This document shows positions 6,248 to 7,394 of a stretch of DNA of 7,394 bases, one piece after another (the stretch's first letter is position 1; each line of letters opens with the position of its first letter). This DNA comes from Bacillota bacterium (GTDB lineage Bacteria > Bacillota > Dethiobacteria > Dethiobacterales > Dethiobacteraceae), in the NCBI GenBank assembly GCA_024650095.1, contig JANKMV010000098.1:1-7394 (forward strand). Reading direction: 5' to 3'. The notes beneath the pieces are model-generated. The model had not been told where the DNA came from. It saw only the letters and a list, made by a program, of their open reading frames with translations, and did not search any database. A program made the translations under genes and the position numbers.

Positions 6248-6283
6248 ATCCTATTTTATTACTTTTCCGCAATTAATGTTTTT

Positions 6284-7394
6284 TCAATCCGTATCTTTAT
6301 TTGTATGCCATATTTCATCTGCCACAGGTGCCCACGCCTTTGCCATCTCATGGCATTTATCAGTAAGCGCTTCCACTTGCTCTAAATCTAACATTTGCGT
6401 GGATGAGGCCTGGGTATTCTGAACCATTGCTCGTAGTTTGTCCGGGTTGTCTAAAAGCGGGCATGGGCGCAAATGATTGTCATTAAAGGGCTGATTTTGA
6501 CTATACTGCTGAAAAAGAGGTGACTTCAACACTTCTAAGAGGCTAGACTGGTTAATGTTGCGATCGGAATAATGGATAAACGCACAAGGTTCAGCATCAC
6601 CGTTAGCATTAATATGAAAATATTTTCTCCCACCGGCAATACAGCCGTGGACATATTCACCATCATTCCAAAAGTCTAAGAGGAATATTGGTTTCTCGGC
6701 ACGAAATTTTCTCACCTGATGATACATATATTTTCTCTGCTCCGGTGTTGTTAGCAGTGACAAGTCGGCATTTTCACCCAGTGGCATGTAGGTGAAATAC
6801 CACCCGAAATAGCAACCTTTATCAATGAGAAAATCAACATAATCATCTGAACCGACCACTTGGGCATTTTGGCTATGATAACAGGTAGAAAAGCCGAAGA
6901 CCACACCATACTTATGTAGAATGTCCATGGCATGGATTGCTTTTTTAAACGTGTTTTTGCCTCGACGCAAATCTGTTTCTACTTCAAAGCCTTCGATGCT
7001 AATGGCAGGAACAATATTGCCAACGGTGACCAGTTGTTCCGCCACGGCTTCATCGATCAAAGTACCATTGGTAAAGGGTAGGAAAATACAATCATTATGC
7101 TTACGGGCAAGCTTGACTATATCATCTATCCGCAGAAATGGTTCGCCTCCAGAAAACAAGTACATGTACATGCCGAGCTCCTTACCTTCGGATACAATTC
7201 GATCTATTGTCTCATAAGATAAGTTGGCAATTTTGTTGTATTCTGCGGCCCAACACCCTTTACACTTCAAGTTGCAGGCGGCTGTGGGATCCATCAAGAT
7301 AGCCCAGGGGATGTTACAGCCTTCTTGCTGTCTTCTTTCCTCGATGGTAGGTAGTCCTACGAGACTTGCGTTGATAAAAAAGTTTGTTAATACC
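6284..7394 (-). CDS. Radical SAM enzyme with SPASM-like C-terminus, partial (N-terminus off window)
   Basis: The frame is open from the right edge to TGA at 6284, giving 369 visible residues; the true start lies outside. An apparent start near 7297 is internal, because coding sequence upstream (FFINASLVGLPTIEERRQQ, then NIPWAILMDPT) is typical of this family. CNLKCKGC (C40, C44, C47 of the visible part) binds the 4Fe-4S cluster that cleaves S-adenosylmethionine, and FSGGEPF (81-87) is the SAM-contact motif. Further cysteines C251 (HGCIAGGR), C270 (GDAEPC) and C311 (RPCPLLDNP) make a SPASM/twitch-like region for one or more auxiliary clusters. Such enzymes act on peptides or other substrates, but no substrate peptide or partner is seen here, so the reaction is unknown. 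Needs anaerobic or reducing conditions. A strong terminator lies just downstream. Confidence 0.9.
   Translation of the reverse strand, partial: VLTNFFINASLVGLPTIEERRQQEGCNIPWAILMDPTAACNLKCKGCWAAEYNKIANLSYETIDRIVSEGKELGMYMYLFSGGEPFLRIDDIVKLARKHNDCIFLPFTNGTLIDEAVAEQLVTVGNIVPAISIEGFEVETDLRRGKNTFKKAIHAMDILHKYGVVFGFSTCYHSQNAQVVGSDDYVDFLIDKGCYFGWYFTYMPLGENADLSLLTTPEQRKYMYHQVRKFRAEKPIFLLDFWNDGEYVHGCIAGGRKYFHINANGDAEPCAFIHYSDRNINQSSLLEVLKSPLFQQYSQNQPFNDNHLRPCPLLDNPDKLRAMVQNTQASSTQMLDLEQVEALTDKCHEMAKAWAPVADEIWHTNKDTD

Noticed and set aside
6284..7297. Radical SAM gene as complete from a start near 7297
   Set aside because: The frame stays open to the window edge and the upstream residues fit the family, so the start is outside the window.

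Overview
The window looks like chromosome of an anaerobic Gram-positive-lineage bacterium (Bacillota, perhaps Clostridia or Negativicutes). The reasons are moderate GC, strong AGGAGG-type ribosome sites, a class II CCA-adding enzyme with a degenerate HD region, a radical SAM/SPASM-like enzyme, and a YgbA-family protein. The taxon is inferred from style only; nothing here fixes a species. Both ends cut through genes, so the first and last genes are partial.

Left block (1-1965, minus strand). A GTG-started TetR-family repressor is followed, with a 1-base TAATG overlap, by a small cysteine-rich YgbA-family protein (linked to NO stress in enterobacteria). After a 42-base gap comes a zinc-ribbon PLP enzyme of the threonine-synthase type that runs off the left edge. 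The three probably form one operon.

Control region (1966-2086). Two back-to-back 16-bp palindromes (TGACA-N4-TGTCA) lie between the divergent genes. The outer half-site of each doubles as a TTGTCA -35 box, one for each direction, and each is followed after exactly 17 bases by a good -10 box. This is the clearest regulatory structure in the window. It predicts that one TetR protein represses both its own operon and the exporter operon.

Centre (2087-4661, plus strand). The exporter operon holds an ABC ATPase, two ABC-2 type membrane subunits of 241 residues each, and a 64-residue protein with two membrane helices. Genes overlap or nearly touch, and the operon ends in a strong hairpin terminator. 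It is probably a drug or toxic-compound exporter induced when the TetR protein binds its ligand. The general layout recalls the mycobacterial Rv2686c-Rv2688c fluoroquinolone exporter, but substrate is unknown.

Right block (4714-7394, minus strand). This holds the tRNA CCA-adding enzyme gene cca, a gap with a possible plus-strand remnant reading frame, a perfect 15-bp palindromic terminator that can serve both strands, and a radical SAM enzyme with extra C-terminal cysteines. The last gene runs off the right edge. No tRNA, rRNA, CRISPR or insertion sequence was seen.
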